Positions 16,178-25,114 of a stretch of DNA of 64,000 nucleotides are shown piece by piece. The stretch lies in contig NZ_SHKL01000001.1 of the NCBI RefSeq assembly GCF_004217185.1, forward strand, positions 1,441,001 through 1,505,000, given 5' to 3'. Made by a program: the position numbers and the translations under genes. Origin of the DNA: Pseudonocardia sediminis. Its GTDB lineage: Bacteria; Actinomycetota; Actinomycetes; Mycobacteriales; Pseudonocardiaceae. Positions within the stretch are counted from its first letter, which is position 1; every line of letters starts with the position of its first letter. Below the pieces are notes generated by a model, which saw nothing but the letters and a program-made list of their open reading frames with translations, searched no databases and was not told the origin of the DNA.

Positions 16178-17200
16178 GTGCCCCGGAAGATCCCGGTCGT
16201 CGTGCTGGCCGGGTTCCTCGGAGCCGGCAAGACGACCCTGCTGAACCATCTGCTCGTCGCGGGAGGCGACGCGCGGATCGGTGTGGTCGTCAACGACTTC
16301 GGTGCCGTCGGGATCGACGCGATGCGCCTGGCCGGGCAGGCCGGGTCGATCGTCGGACTGGGCAACGGCTGCCTGTGCTGCGAGGTCGGGGAGGACGGGG
16401 TCGGGGAGATCCTGGACCGGTTGACCCGCCGTCGCGACGAGGTCGACGTCATCGTGATCGAGGCCAGCGGCATCGCCGAACCCGGCACGCTGGTGCAGCT
16501 CGTGCTCGACGCGGCCGGGCCGCACCTGGTGTTCGGCGGGCTGGTCGAGGTTGTCGACGCGGCCGAGTTCCTGGCCACCCGCAAGCGGCACCCGCAGCTG
16601 GACAAGCACGTGGGCCTGGCCGACCTGGTCGTGCTGAACAAGATCGACCGGGTGGACCCCGGGACGCTCTGGCGGGTCCGGCGGCTGTGCCGGGAGGCGA
16701 ACCCGAGGGCCCCGATCGTCCCGGTCCGCGACGGTGCCGTGGACCCGGCGCTGCTCTTCGACATCGAGATCGTGCCCGGGCGGCAGCTGATGCTGGGCGA
16801 ACAGGTGCGCTCCGACGACCACCCTGCCGGCGACCACGGGGCGCACCTGCACGCGGGCTACCAGAGCGTCTCGTTCGTGTGCGACGAGCCGCTCGACGCC
16901 GCCCGGCTGCGCGAGCTGCTCGACACCCGCCCGGCCGGGATCTACCGGATCAAGGGCTCGGTCCGGTTCTCCGCGGCGCCCGCCCGGGAGCGCTGGGACC
17001 TGCACACCGTCGGCCGCTACGTCCGGTTCCACAAGGCGCGCTGGGACGCCGGTGAGCCCCGCCGGACCAGCCTGGTGCTGATCGGGACCGGGCTGGAGAC
17101 CGAGGCGATCTCCGCGAAGCTGCGGGCGTGCGTCGCCGACGAGCACTCGCGCCGCGACCCGGACGCGATGCTCCCGGTGTTGCGCTACGCCGCCCGGTGA
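16178..17200 (+). CDS. CobW/Zng1-like G3E metallochaperone GTPase
   Basis: 340 residues from GTG. Walker A is GFLGAGKT (residues 12-19), the metal-binding GNGCLCCEVG holds the CxCC motif, and switch and base motifs follow (VIEASGIAEP, VVLNKIDRV). The C-terminal CobW domain follows a His/Asp-rich stretch (DDHPAGDHGAHLHAGY). Such GTPases deliver zinc or cobalt to client enzymes and are often induced by zinc starvation through Zur. No Zur box was identified here. It is divergent from the PfkB gene and convergent with a small membrane-protein gene. Confidence 0.88.
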   Translation: MPRKIPVVVLAGFLGAGKTTLLNHLLVAGGDARIGVVVNDFGAVGIDAMRLAGQAGSIVGLGNGCLCCEVGEDGVGEILDRLTRRRDEVDVIVIEASGIAEPGTLVQLVLDAAGPHLVFGGLVEVVDAAEFLATRKRHPQLDKHVGLADLVVLNKIDRVDPGTLWRVRRLCREANPRAPIVPVRDGAVDPALLFDIEIVPGRQLMLGEQVRSDDHPAGDHGAHLHAGYQSVSFVCDEPLDAARLRELLDTRPAGIYRIKGSVRFSAAPARERWDLHTVGRYVRFHKARWDAGEPRRTSLVLIGTGLETEAISAKLRACVADEHSRRDPDAMLPVLRYAAR

Positions 17201-17259
17201 TCGTCCGTGCCGGGGGTCACCGTGCCCGACAGCACGGGCCCCGGCAGCACCGGGCGCAG

Positions 17260-17282
17260 GCCCGGACCTGAGAGGTCCGGGC
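17260..17282. terminator. 10-bp stem, 3-base loop terminator
   Basis: GCCCGGACCT (17260-17269) pairs exactly with AGGTCCGGGC (17273-17282). It sits between the convergent CobW and membrane-protein genes, directly against the latter's stop codon. Confidence 0.8.
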
Positions 17283-17855
17283 TCAGACGCTCTGCAGGTC
17301 GGGACCGGTCGCGGGCTCGACGAGCTGGTTGAGCGACTCGGCGGCCCAGGACTGCTCGTCGGCGACCGCGGTCCACAGCAACGACCCGAGCGTGCGCGTC
17401 GGGTCGACCCGGCCCGACACCCAGGACGGGGTCGCGGCGAGCCGCTCGGCACGACGGCAGAGCGCCCAGGCGCCCGACTCCCGGTCGGTGACGTCGATCG
17501 CGTACCGCCCGTGCCCGTGCACGGCGCGGTAGCGCCGGACCGGGTTGGTGCTCACGTGGATCAGGCCCAGCAGCCCCGCGGCGAGCGCGAAGCCGGTCGG
17601 CAGGGCGAGCAGGAACGTGAGCGCGAACCACGCCCAGCTGTCGCCGCCGATCCAGAGCCCGGCCACGGCGGAGCCGAGGACGACGGTCGCGACGATGCTC
17701 CCGGCGGGCAGCCGGGTGTAGACGAGATCGCCCTGCTCGTCGATCGCGTAATGGGTTCCCGCGATGAGCTGCGGATCGTGGACGCGGTACCCGGAAGGGG
17801 TCCTGACCAGCGTCGGGAGGCGGTCGGCCGGTGCGCCGATGACGAAGTCGTTCAT
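17283..17855 (-). CDS. Hypothetical two-TM membrane protein
   Basis: 190 residues from the ATG at 17855; a longer frame exists upstream but lacks a better start. Two adjacent hydrophobic helices occupy about residues 60-105 (SIVATVVLGSAVAGLWIGG and WAWFALTFLLALPTGFALAA). The flanks are soluble, with no recognisable catalytic motif. I do not recognise the family. The Trp/Ala-rich C-terminus (AVADEQSWAAESLNQLVE) resembles short cytoplasmic tails of actinobacterial hypotheticals. It is transcribed toward the CobW gene and separated from it by a strong hairpin. Confidence 0.6.
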   Translation of the reverse strand: MNDFVIGAPADRLPTLVRTPSGYRVHDPQLIAGTHYAIDEQGDLVYTRLPAGSIVATVVLGSAVAGLWIGGDSWAWFALTFLLALPTGFALAAGLLGLIHVSTNPVRRYRAVHGHGRYAIDVTDRESGAWALCRRAERLAATPSWVSGRVDPTRTLGSLLWTAVADEQSWAAESLNQLVEPATGPDLQSV

Positions 17856-17958
17856 GATGGTGCTCGTTCTGCAGCTGTGACGCTCGCGGCCCACCGGATG
17901 GCCGTCGCGACACGAGTTTCGCCGATGGAAGCTCCGCTGTTACACGATGTGTTGCGCG

Positions 17959-18960
17959 TCACGCATCGAGTTGCGGCCAGTGGTCCCCCCAGCCGGTGTC
18001 CCGGGCGGCCCGGTAGTGCTCCCGGCGGCTCTTGGGGACCGGCCGGTCGGTGATCGCCCCGTCGCCGGTGCACAGCCGCAGCGTCACCAGTCCCTTGCGC
18101 TGCAGCGGGTGCCGCAGCACCCGGTTGCCGGCGTGCGCGGGGGCGCCGCGGGTCGCGACGACGTAGGCGAACTTCTCGTCCTCGTGCCCCAGCGTGCCGC
18201 CCTTGAGGCCGCGGTGCCGCGACGTCCGGTCCACCCGCGCCGCGAAGTGACACCAGTCGTCGCCGATGACCGGGCAGGTGCCGTCGTGCGGGCAGGGTGC
18301 GGCGACGGTCATCCCGGCGTCGAGGAGGCGGGCGCGCGCGTCGAGGACCCGCCGGTACCCGGCCGGGGTGCCGGGCTCGAACACGGCCACGGTGCCGGCC
18401 CGGCGCGCGGCCTCGTCGACGAGCGGGCCACGGACGGGTTCGGAGAGCTCACCGAGCACGTAGGAGACGGTCACCAGGTCGGCGTCGGGAAGGGTGGTGC
18501 CCTCGCCGAGCAGCGTCCGTTCCCAGCGCGCGGAGCGCACCGCCGGGTTCTCCGCGCCCGTGACGAGCCGCCGGCCCAGGGCGATCACCGGCTCGGCGCC
18601 CTCCAGCACGGTCGCGGACCCCAGCGACGGCCAGAGCCGGGCCGCGGCCCACACGGCCGCCCCGGTCCCGCCGCCCACGTCGAGATGGGTGCGCGGCGCG
18701 AGGGCGGCGACGGCCCCGGCGGCGCGGGAGAGCCCGTCATACACGGCGGTGTAGGTGGCCGGCATCCGGTAGGCGGCGTAGGCGGCCGCGTCGTCGTCGG
18801 TGCGCAGGATCGGGGCCGTCGCGACGCCGCCGCGGACGTTCCCGGGCCCGCCGCGGTAGTCGCCGATCAGCCGCTCGACGACCGGGGTCAGCCGGGACGC
18901 CGGGACCCGGTCCAGCGCGTCGTCCAGGGCCCGGGCCAGGTCGTCGGGCAGGGCGGTCAC
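17959..18960 (-). CDS. Rsm22-like rRNA-associated methyltransferase
   Basis: 333 residues from GTG. The SAM-binding motif is THLDVGGGTGAAVWAAA. The C-terminal half carries the Rsm22 hallmarks PCPHDGTCPV and DWCHFAARVDRTSRHR followed by KGGTLGHEDEKFAYV. The four cysteine positions are those proposed to bind an iron-sulfur cluster in the METTL17/Rsm22 family. The family associates with the small ribosomal subunit; its catalytic activity is debated. It is divergent from the FAD monooxygenase gene at 19078. Length and motifs are normal. Confidence 0.88.
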   Translation of the reverse strand: MTALPDDLARALDDALDRVPASRLTPVVERLIGDYRGGPGNVRGGVATAPILRTDDDAAAYAAYRMPATYTAVYDGLSRAAGAVAALAPRTHLDVGGGTGAAVWAAARLWPSLGSATVLEGAEPVIALGRRLVTGAENPAVRSARWERTLLGEGTTLPDADLVTVSYVLGELSEPVRGPLVDEAARRAGTVAVFEPGTPAGYRRVLDARARLLDAGMTVAAPCPHDGTCPVIGDDWCHFAARVDRTSRHRGLKGGTLGHEDEKFAYVVATRGAPAHAGNRVLRHPLQRKGLVTLRLCTGDGAITDRPVPKSRREHYRAARDTGWGDHWPQLDA

Positions 18961-19077
18961 CGCGGCGACGCTACCGGCACCCCCTCCCGGGCCCGCCCGC
19001 CCGTCCCGGCCCCGCCGCGTCCCCACGCCCGGCCCCGGGGCAGCCGTCGCCGGGCCCGGTTCTGGTTGGCTGGTGGT

Positions 19078-20577
19078 GTGCCCGTTCCCGGTCCGGTCCT
19101 CGTCGTCGGGGCCGGCCCGACGGGTCTCGTCGCCGCGTTGCTGCTGGCGCGCCACGGCGTCGAGGTGATCGTCGTGGAACGCCGGGACGGGGTGCACCCG
19201 CTGCCGCGCGCGGTGCACCTGGACGACGAGTCGGTGCGGATCCTGCAGGCCGCGGGCGTCGCGGACGGGTTCACCGCGGTCAGCCGCCCGGCCGCGGGGC
19301 TCCGACTTCTCGATGCCCGTCTACGCCCGTTCGCGGAGTTCCGGCGCTCGGAGTCGGGCCTGCACGGCTGGCCGGAGTCGAACCTGTTCGACCAGCCCGC
19401 GCTGGAGGAGCTCCTGCGCGACGCGGTGGCCGCCCAACCCCTGGTCACGCTGCACGAGGGTGTCGAGGTGGCCGGCGTCGAGCAGCGACCGGACGGCCTG
19501 TCGGTCCGGCTGCGTACCGAGCGGGGTCACGGGGCCGTCGGTCACGACGGGCTGGCCGCCCCGACCGAGGGCCGCCCCCGCCCGGAGACCACGATCTCGG
19601 CCTCGGCGGTCCTGGGCTGCGACGGGGCGCACAGCACCGTCCGGGACCTGATCGGGGCCCGGATGCGCGACCTCGGGTTCACCGAGCGCTGGTTCGTGCT
19701 CGACGTCGCCTCGTCGGAGCCGCTGCCGACCTGGGGCGGGGTGGACCAGGTCTGCGACCCCGCGCGCGCCGGCACGTTCCTGCCCCTGCCCGGTGACCGC
19801 TACCGCTGGGAGTGGCGGATGCACGACGGCGAGGACGCCGCCGACCTCGCCGAGCGGATCCCGGAGCTGACGGCCCGCTGGACCGGTGCCGTGGACGTCG
19901 ACGTGCTGCGCGCCGCCGAGTACACGTTCGCCGCGCGGCTGGCCGACCGCTGGCGCGACGGCCGCGTGTTCCTGCTCGGCGACGCCGCGCACCTGACCCC
20001 GCCGTTCATCGGGCAGGGCCTCGGCGCCGGGCTGCGCGACGCCCACAACCTGGCGTGGAAGCTCGTGGACGCGCTCGCCCGTCCGGCGTCCGCGGAGGCC
20101 CTCCTGGAGAGCTACCGGCTCGAGCGGGCCCCGCACGCGGAGGCGGTGATCCGCGGCGCGGTCCGGGTGGGGCGGGCGATGACCGGTGGGCCGGGCGCGG
20201 TCGCGGCGCTGCGCCGCCCGCTCGTGGCGGGTGCGCTGCGGATCCCCGGCGTCCGGGCGCGGGCGTCCCGGGTGCTGACGACCCGGTTCCCGGCGGGGGA
20301 GTCGGTGGACCGGCGGCGGCACCGCCGCGACCTCGTCGGCGCCCACTGCCCGCAGGTCCGGATCGGCGACCGGCGCCTCGACGACGTCCTCGGCCCCGGC
20401 TGGGCCCTGGTCACCGACGGGCCGGTGCCCGACGGGCTGCGGGCCCGGGCCGAGCGGGTGGGGGCGGGGACCGTCCGCGTGGGCGAACTCGGTGGGTGGC
20501 TCGCCGCCGGGCGGGCCGGCGCGGCGTTGCTGCGCCCCGACCGGATCGTCGCGGCGACCGCCCCGCGGCCCGGCTGA
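19078..20577 (+). CDS. FAD-dependent aromatic hydroxylase (MhpA/PgaE type)
   Basis: 499 residues from GTG. The dinucleotide motif is VLVVGAGPTGLVAALLLARHG, the DG motif is VLGCDGAHSTVRDLIGA, and the GD motif is VFLLGDAAHLTPPFIGQGLG. This is the class A flavoprotein hydroxylase set, and the C-terminal thioredoxin-like region (residues 410-499) suits the MhpA/RdmE subgroup. In the context of a type III polyketide synthase it probably hydroxylates an alkylresorcinol ring to a hydroquinone or trihydroxybenzene before methylation and prenylation. It converges on idi with 9 bases between. Confidence 0.85.
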   Translation: MPVPGPVLVVGAGPTGLVAALLLARHGVEVIVVERRDGVHPLPRAVHLDDESVRILQAAGVADGFTAVSRPAAGLRLLDARLRPFAEFRRSESGLHGWPESNLFDQPALEELLRDAVAAQPLVTLHEGVEVAGVEQRPDGLSVRLRTERGHGAVGHDGLAAPTEGRPRPETTISASAVLGCDGAHSTVRDLIGARMRDLGFTERWFVLDVASSEPLPTWGGVDQVCDPARAGTFLPLPGDRYRWEWRMHDGEDAADLAERIPELTARWTGAVDVDVLRAAEYTFAARLADRWRDGRVFLLGDAAHLTPPFIGQGLGAGLRDAHNLAWKLVDALARPASAEALLESYRLERAPHAEAVIRGAVRVGRAMTGGPGAVAALRRPLVAGALRIPGVRARASRVLTTRFPAGESVDRRRHRRDLVGAHCPQVRIGDRRLDDVLGPGWALVTDGPVPDGLRARAERVGAGTVRVGELGGWLAAGRAGAALLRPDRIVAATAPRPG

Positions 20578-20586
20578 ACCGCCCGG

Positions 20587-21117
20587 TCAGGCGGCCAGGA
20601 GCGGGTCGTTCAGGGCGTCGAGGAGGGGGACCTGCAGGCGCGCCCAGGGGGACAGGCCGCTGTCCGGGTCGGCGGCGGCGTCACGGAAGCGCGACCAGTC
20701 CCACCATTCGACCGTCTCCACCTCGGAGGGGTCCGGGCGGGGCAGCCCGGCGATGCGGCAGACGTAGACCGGGCAGAGCTCGTTCTCCTCGACCCCGTCG
20801 GCGGAGGCCCGGTAGCTGAACTTCGGCAGGACCAGCCGCATCTCCACCGGCTGTACGCCCAGCTCCTGGAACAGGCGCCGCTGCACCGCGTCGGCGATCT
20901 TCTCGCCGGGCCCGGGGTGCCCGCAGCAGGTGTTGGTCCACACGCCGGGGAACACCGCCTTGTCCAGCGCCCGCCGTGTGACCAGCAACTGCCCGGAGTC
21001 GTTCACCCCGTAGCAGGAGAACGCCAGGTGACGCGGGGTGGTGGCGCCGTGCACCGTCGCCTTGTCCGCGACGCCGACGGCGTTCCCGTCGTCGTCGAGC
21101 AGTACGACCAGTTCCAT
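20587..21117 (-). CDS. idi: Isopentenyl-diphosphate delta-isomerase, type I
   Basis: 176 residues. It interconverts IPP and DMAPP. The active-site cysteine is in TNTCCGHPGPGE, the catalytic glutamate is in EENELCPVYV, and the Nudix-like EQ region AVQRRLFQELGV is present, with normal length for the family. Placement between the aromatic hydroxylase and the type III PKS suggests it boosts allylic diphosphate supply for the UbiA prenyltransferase of the same cluster. It is co-directional with the PKS and methyltransferase genes, 27 bases downstream of the PKS stop, so probably in one operon. Confidence 0.95.
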   Translation of the reverse strand: MELVVLLDDDGNAVGVADKATVHGATTPRHLAFSCYGVNDSGQLLVTRRALDKAVFPGVWTNTCCGHPGPGEKIADAVQRRLFQELGVQPVEMRLVLPKFSYRASADGVEENELCPVYVCRIAGLPRPDPSEVETVEWWDWSRFRDAAADPDSGLSPWARLQVPLLDALNDPLLAA

Positions 21118-21144
21118 GTGTTCCTTCCGTGGAACCGAGCGGTC

Positions 21145-22194
21145 CTAGACCGCCCGGAGTAACGCAGCGTAGAGCGTGAGCCCCGGACCGAACGCCAGCG
21201 CGATGCACGCCCGTCCCGATCGTGGCAGGCCCGCCGAGCGCAGCGCGTCGAGCACCAGCAACACCGTCGCGGACGAGCAGTTCCCGCGCTCGGCGAGCAC
21301 GGCCCGCGAGGCGTCCAGCGCGCCCGGGGCCAGCTCCAGCTGCTCGGCGACGACGTCGAGGATCCGCGGCCCGCCCGGGTGCACGGCCCAGCCGTCGACG
21401 TCGCCCAGGGACAGCCCGTTACGGTCCAGCAACCCGGTGACCATCCCGCGCACGTGCCGGGCCAGGACGCGGGGGACCTCCGGGGACAGCCCCATCCGGA
21501 AGCCGAGGTCGGTGACCTCCCACGTCATGTGGTCCGAGGTCGACGGGTCGGTGACGGCGGCGACGTCGAGCACCTCCAGCGCGCCGTCGGCCGGGTCCGG
21601 GACGAGCGTGACGGCAGCGGCGGCGTCGCCGAACAGCGCGTGCGACACGACCTGGCCGCGGTCACCGTCGGCGGGCTGCACGTGCAGCGACGTCAGCTCG
21701 CAGCACAGCGCCACCGCCGGGCGGCCGCGGCTGACGACGAAGTCGGCGACCGTGCCCAGGCCCGGGATCGCGGCGTAGCAGCCCATGTGTCCGACGACCA
21801 GGCGTTGCGCGTCCGGTGGGAGGCCCAGGTCGGCGGCGACCCGGATGTCGAGGCCGGGCGTGGAGTAGCCGGTGCAGGACACGACCTCGAGCAGCCCGAC
21901 GTCGGACGCGGGGAGCCGTGCGTCGTCCAGTGCCGCGGCCACCGCCTCCTTGCCCATCGGCACCGACTCCACGGCGTAGCGCCGCATCCGCTCGCCGGTG
22001 GACCACCCGGAGACGTCCTCGACGAGCGGGTTCACCGCCGAGTGCCGCCGGTCGACCCCGGCCGAGGCGAAGATCCGCCGCGCCACCAGGTCACCGCCGG
22101 AGCGGGGCTCGAAGTAGCCGTCCCAGATCTCGCTCTGCTCGATGGCCGGGCCGGGAAACGACGTGCCGAGGCCGGTCAGGTACGCCGATCGCAT
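21145..22194 (-). CDS. Type III polyketide synthase (alkylresorcinol/chalcone synthase-like)
   Basis: 349 residues from the ATG at 22194. The thiolase-fold triad is intact: Cys139 in GHMGCYAAIPG, His272 in AVHPGGPRIL and Asn305 in RGNCSSAT. It would extend a fatty-acyl or other starter with malonyl-CoA and cyclise it to an alkylresorcinol, pyrone or related phenol. Its start is 4 bases from the methyltransferase stop, so the order methyltransferase-PKS-idi is one operon. Neighbours (UbiA, geranylgeranyl-reductase-like, FAD hydroxylase) indicate a prenylated phenolic lipid product. Starter length cannot be read from sequence. Confidence 0.9.
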   Translation of the reverse strand: MRSAYLTGLGTSFPGPAIEQSEIWDGYFEPRSGGDLVARRIFASAGVDRRHSAVNPLVEDVSGWSTGERMRRYAVESVPMGKEAVAAALDDARLPASDVGLLEVVSCTGYSTPGLDIRVAADLGLPPDAQRLVVGHMGCYAAIPGLGTVADFVVSRGRPAVALCCELTSLHVQPADGDRGQVVSHALFGDAAAAVTLVPDPADGALEVLDVAAVTDPSTSDHMTWEVTDLGFRMGLSPEVPRVLARHVRGMVTGLLDRNGLSLGDVDGWAVHPGGPRILDVVAEQLELAPGALDASRAVLAERGNCSSATVLLVLDALRSAGLPRSGRACIALAFGPGLTLYAALLRAV

Positions 22195-22198
22195 CTCT

Positions 22199-22945
22199 CT
22201 ACAGTCCCCCGTCCACGGTGGAACCGCCCGTTGTCCGCCGTCCGACGCCCTGGAACAGCACCGCCGTCGTCGGCACGGAGACCATCCGGACCTGGTCGGA
22301 CCGTCGCCGGACCCATCGGGTGAGATCACGCACCGACGGCCGGATCCCGCGCAGCGTGAGCGTCACCCCGTGCCGGGCGCACTCGCGGCGCAGCCGGTCG
22401 CGGTCCACGAACAGCGCCGGGTCGTGGATGCCCGGCGGCGGTCCGCCCGGGACCTTCTCGGCCAGCGTCACCGCGACGAAACGGCCCAGTGCCGTCGCCG
22501 CGATCGTGTCGACGACCAGGGTGCCGCCGGGGCGCAGCAGCCGGCACGCCTCGGCGACCGCGGCGTCGAGGTCGGTGACGTGCTCCAGGATCTCCCCGGC
22601 CGTGACGACGTCCGCGCAGCCCGAGGCCAGCGGCACCCGGCAGATGTCACCGCGGACCGCGGTCACCCCGTGCTCGGCGGCCTGGCGCAGCGCGGAGTGC
22701 GTGTAGTCGACGCCGACGTGGCGGTATCCGCGCAGGTGGGGGGCCATCAGACCGGCCCCGCAGCCGAGGTCGACGAGGACCGCGCCCTCGCGTGACGGCG
22801 GCGGGACGAGCGCGGCCCGGGCGACGGCGAGCCAGTGCAGCATCGCGAACATGCCGTACGGGTCCCACCAGTACTGCGCGAGGTCGTCGTACTGGCCCGG
22901 GTCGTTGCGGGCCCGTGCCGGGGTCGTGCGCACATGCGTGCCCAT
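22199..22945 (-). CDS. UbiG-like SAM methyltransferase
   Basis: 248 residues. Motif I is AVLVDLGCGAGLMAPHL, post-I is HVGVDYTHSALRQA, and ILEHVTDLDAAVAEACRLLRPGG is the UbiG/UbiE-type helix and motif III. This subgroup O-methylates hydroxylated aromatic rings in quinone pathways. Here it probably methylates the product of the FAD hydroxylase, giving a methoxyhydroquinone. The ATG at 22945 was chosen because the longer open frame upstream runs into the divergent UbiA gene. It leads the PKS operon and shares a 43-base promoter region with UbiA. Confidence 0.85.
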   Translation of the reverse strand: MGTHVRTTPARARNDPGQYDDLAQYWWDPYGMFAMLHWLAVARAALVPPPSREGAVLVDLGCGAGLMAPHLRGYRHVGVDYTHSALRQAAEHGVTAVRGDICRVPLASGCADVVTAGEILEHVTDLDAAVAEACRLLRPGGTLVVDTIAATALGRFVAVTLAEKVPGGPPPGIHDPALFVDRDRLRRECARHGVTLTLRGIRPSVRDLTRWVRRRSDQVRMVSVPTTAVLFQGVGRRTTGGSTVDGGL

Positions 22946-22988
22946 GCCCCGAGGCTGCCACAGCGGGAATCTGGCAGCCTGGCCGAAC

Positions 22989-23810
22989 ATGTGGGCGTTG
23001 CTGCGGTGTTGCCATCCGGAACCGACCGCCGCGGTGACCGTCCTGATGGGTGCGCTCGCCGTCACGACCGGGCATTCGCTCACCGGCGTGCTGCTGGTGA
23101 CCGGTGCGGTGCTGACCGGGCAGCTCTCGATCGGCTGGCTCAACGACGTCCTCGACGCCCCGCGTGACGTCGCGGTCGGACGGACGGACAAACCGATCGC
23201 GTCCGGCGAGGTGTCGCCGCGCACGGTGTGGACGGCCACGGCCGTCGCCGTGGTCGCCTGCGTGGTGCTGACACTGGCGGCCGGGGGAGTGGCCGGCGGG
23301 GTCGTGCACCTGGTCGCGGTGGGCGCCGGCCTGGCCTACGACCTGGGGCTCAAGTCCACCCGCGCGTCCCTGGTGCCGTACCTGGTCTGCTTCGGGCTGC
23401 TGCCGGTGTTCGTCGTGGTCACGCTGCTCGGCGGGCCGTTCCCGCCGTGGTGGCTCCCGGTCGCGGGCGCGCTGCTCGGCGGCGGGGCGCACTTCGCGAA
23501 CGTGCTCCCCGACCTCGACGACGACGCCGCCACCGGCGTCCGCGGCCTGCCGCACGTCCTCGGGGCCCGGGTCAGCCGGTTCGCCGCCGCCGGGTTGCTG
23601 CTGGCCTCGACGGTCGTGATCGCGTTCGGCGCGCCGGTGCCGGTGTGGCTGGCCGCCGGGGTCCCGGTCCTGGGCCTGGTCCTGCTCGTCGTCGGGTTCC
23701 GGCTCGGGGTGCGCCCCGGGTCGCGTGCGCCGTTCCGCGCCGTGCTGATCGTCGCGGTGCTGGCGGTGGCGCTGCTCCTGGCCGCGGGACCCGGCGTCGT
23801 CGGCGCGTGA
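22989..23810 (+). CDS. UbiA-family prenyltransferase
   Basis: 273 residues, largely hydrophobic, with about eight TM helices. The first aspartate-rich motif is NDVLDAPRDVAVGRTDKP (NDxxDxxxD) and the second is in YDLGLKSTRAS and ANVLPDLDDDAATG. It transfers a prenyl chain from a diphosphate to an aromatic acceptor in the membrane. In this cluster the acceptor is probably the type III PKS-derived hydroquinone, attached at carbon or oxygen. The ATG at 22989 is the first consistent with family length; an earlier frame is open. Divergent from the methyltransferase. Confidence 0.88.
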   Translation: MWALLRCCHPEPTAAVTVLMGALAVTTGHSLTGVLLVTGAVLTGQLSIGWLNDVLDAPRDVAVGRTDKPIASGEVSPRTVWTATAVAVVACVVLTLAAGGVAGGVVHLVAVGAGLAYDLGLKSTRASLVPYLVCFGLLPVFVVVTLLGGPFPPWWLPVAGALLGGGAHFANVLPDLDDDAATGVRGLPHVLGARVSRFAAAGLLLASTVVIAFGAPVPVWLAAGVPVLGLVLLVVGFRLGVRPGSRAPFRAVLIVAVLAVALLLAAGPGVVGA

Positions 23811-23852
23811 GCGGCGCGGCCCCGGCGATGTACGAGGCGCCGGCGTTCCCGG

Positions 23853-24980
23853 CTACCGGCCGGTCACCAGGTGGGCGAGGACCAGGCCGAGGGCGGCCGG
23901 CGGGACGGTGCCGCGGGCGAGCCCCAGCTCGACGGCGGCGTCGAACACCCGCGCGTGCTTCGACGCGGCGGTGATCGCGGCGTCGAGGAACCGCGGGCGG
24001 GCGGCCAGGCGGGAGATCGCGCCGACGTGGCGGTGGTGGCGGGCGAAGGCGCGGTCCATCGACGCCCGGTGGGTCGCCCCGGCGGCCGCGCCGAGCAGGG
24101 CGTCGCGTCCGGCCAGGATGCCGGAGGCGATCGCGTCGTAGATCCCCTCGCCGGTCAGCGGGTTGATCTTCGCGGCGGCGTCGCCGGCGAGCAGGACCCG
24201 GCCGTCGGGGTGGAAGCGCGGGGTGGTCGACAGCGGCAGGTGGTGCGCCCGGACCGTCGACGGGTCGGGCTCCTGGCCGGGCAGCAGCTCGTGCAGGCGG
24301 TCGACCAGGGCGTCCTTGTTGCCGCCGCCGCGCTTGTCGAACACGCCGTAGCCGACGTTCGCCCCGCCGCCGGCGATCGGGAACGACCAGGCGTAGGCCG
24401 GATAGGGGCCGTCGGCGTACTCGATGGTCAGGGTGTCGCGCTCGGCGCTGCGCGGGGCGTAGCCGCGGATCGCCACCGCCAGTGACCCGGGCGGACTCGC
24501 CGGGGCGCCGAGCAGCCGCCGGACCGTGGAGTTCGCGCCGTCCGCGCCGATCACCGTCCGCGCGGAGATCTCGCCGTCGATCACGACCCGGTCGCCCTCG
24601 GTCTCCAGCGTCCGCACGCGGTGCTTGCGCAGCTCGGCGCCCTTCTCGACGGCGGCCTCGACGAGGGCGTTGTCGAAGGCCAGCCGGGTGATGACGCGGT
24701 TGGCCCGCGGGCAGTCCCGGTCCACCGACCGCCCGGACGGGGTGCGCAGCCGCAGCCGCGGCATCACCGGGCCGAGGTCCTCGACGCCGTGCACGTCGAG
24801 CCCGTGCAGCAGGTCGAACACCTGGGCCGCGACGCCGTCGCCGCACGTCTTGTCCCGGGGGAACGTCGCGGCGTCGAGCAGCAGGACCGTCGCGTCCGGG
24901 CGCAGGCGGCGGACCTGCATCGCCGCGGCCGCGCCGGCCGGGCCCGCGCCGACCACGGCCACGTCGTACAGGTCGTCCAT
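23853..24980 (-). CDS. Geranylgeranyl reductase family FAD protein
   Basis: 375 residues. The FAD motif DVAVVGAGPAGAAAAMQVRR is followed by the family marker FPRDKTCGDGVAAQV, and then VIGADGANSTVRRLLG and LLAGDAAAKINPLTGEGI. This family reduces double bonds in prenyl chains. It is convergent with UbiA and divergent from the MFS gene. In the agq pathway, as I recall it, the product carries a dihydrogeranyl group, so a prenyl reductase fits exactly. Which bond is reduced is unknown. All motifs are intact. Confidence 0.88.
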   Translation of the reverse strand: MDDLYDVAVVGAGPAGAAAAMQVRRLRPDATVLLLDAATFPRDKTCGDGVAAQVFDLLHGLDVHGVEDLGPVMPRLRLRTPSGRSVDRDCPRANRVITRLAFDNALVEAAVEKGAELRKHRVRTLETEGDRVVIDGEISARTVIGADGANSTVRRLLGAPASPPGSLAVAIRGYAPRSAERDTLTIEYADGPYPAYAWSFPIAGGGANVGYGVFDKRGGGNKDALVDRLHELLPGQEPDPSTVRAHHLPLSTTPRFHPDGRVLLAGDAAAKINPLTGEGIYDAIASGILAGRDALLGAAAGATHRASMDRAFARHHRHVGAISRLAARPRFLDAAITAASKHARVFDAAVELGLARGTVPPAALGLVLAHLVTGR

Positions 24981-25114
24981 GAGGTCTCGCCTTCGTCGGG
25001 TGCGCGGTCCCGGTCCGCCGGGGGAGAACCGGGTCGATTCCCGGCCACGATCCCTGTTTACTCGAACCACCGCCTCCCGAACCCGCTCCCGTACGACAGC
25101 ACCAGGAGATCCCT

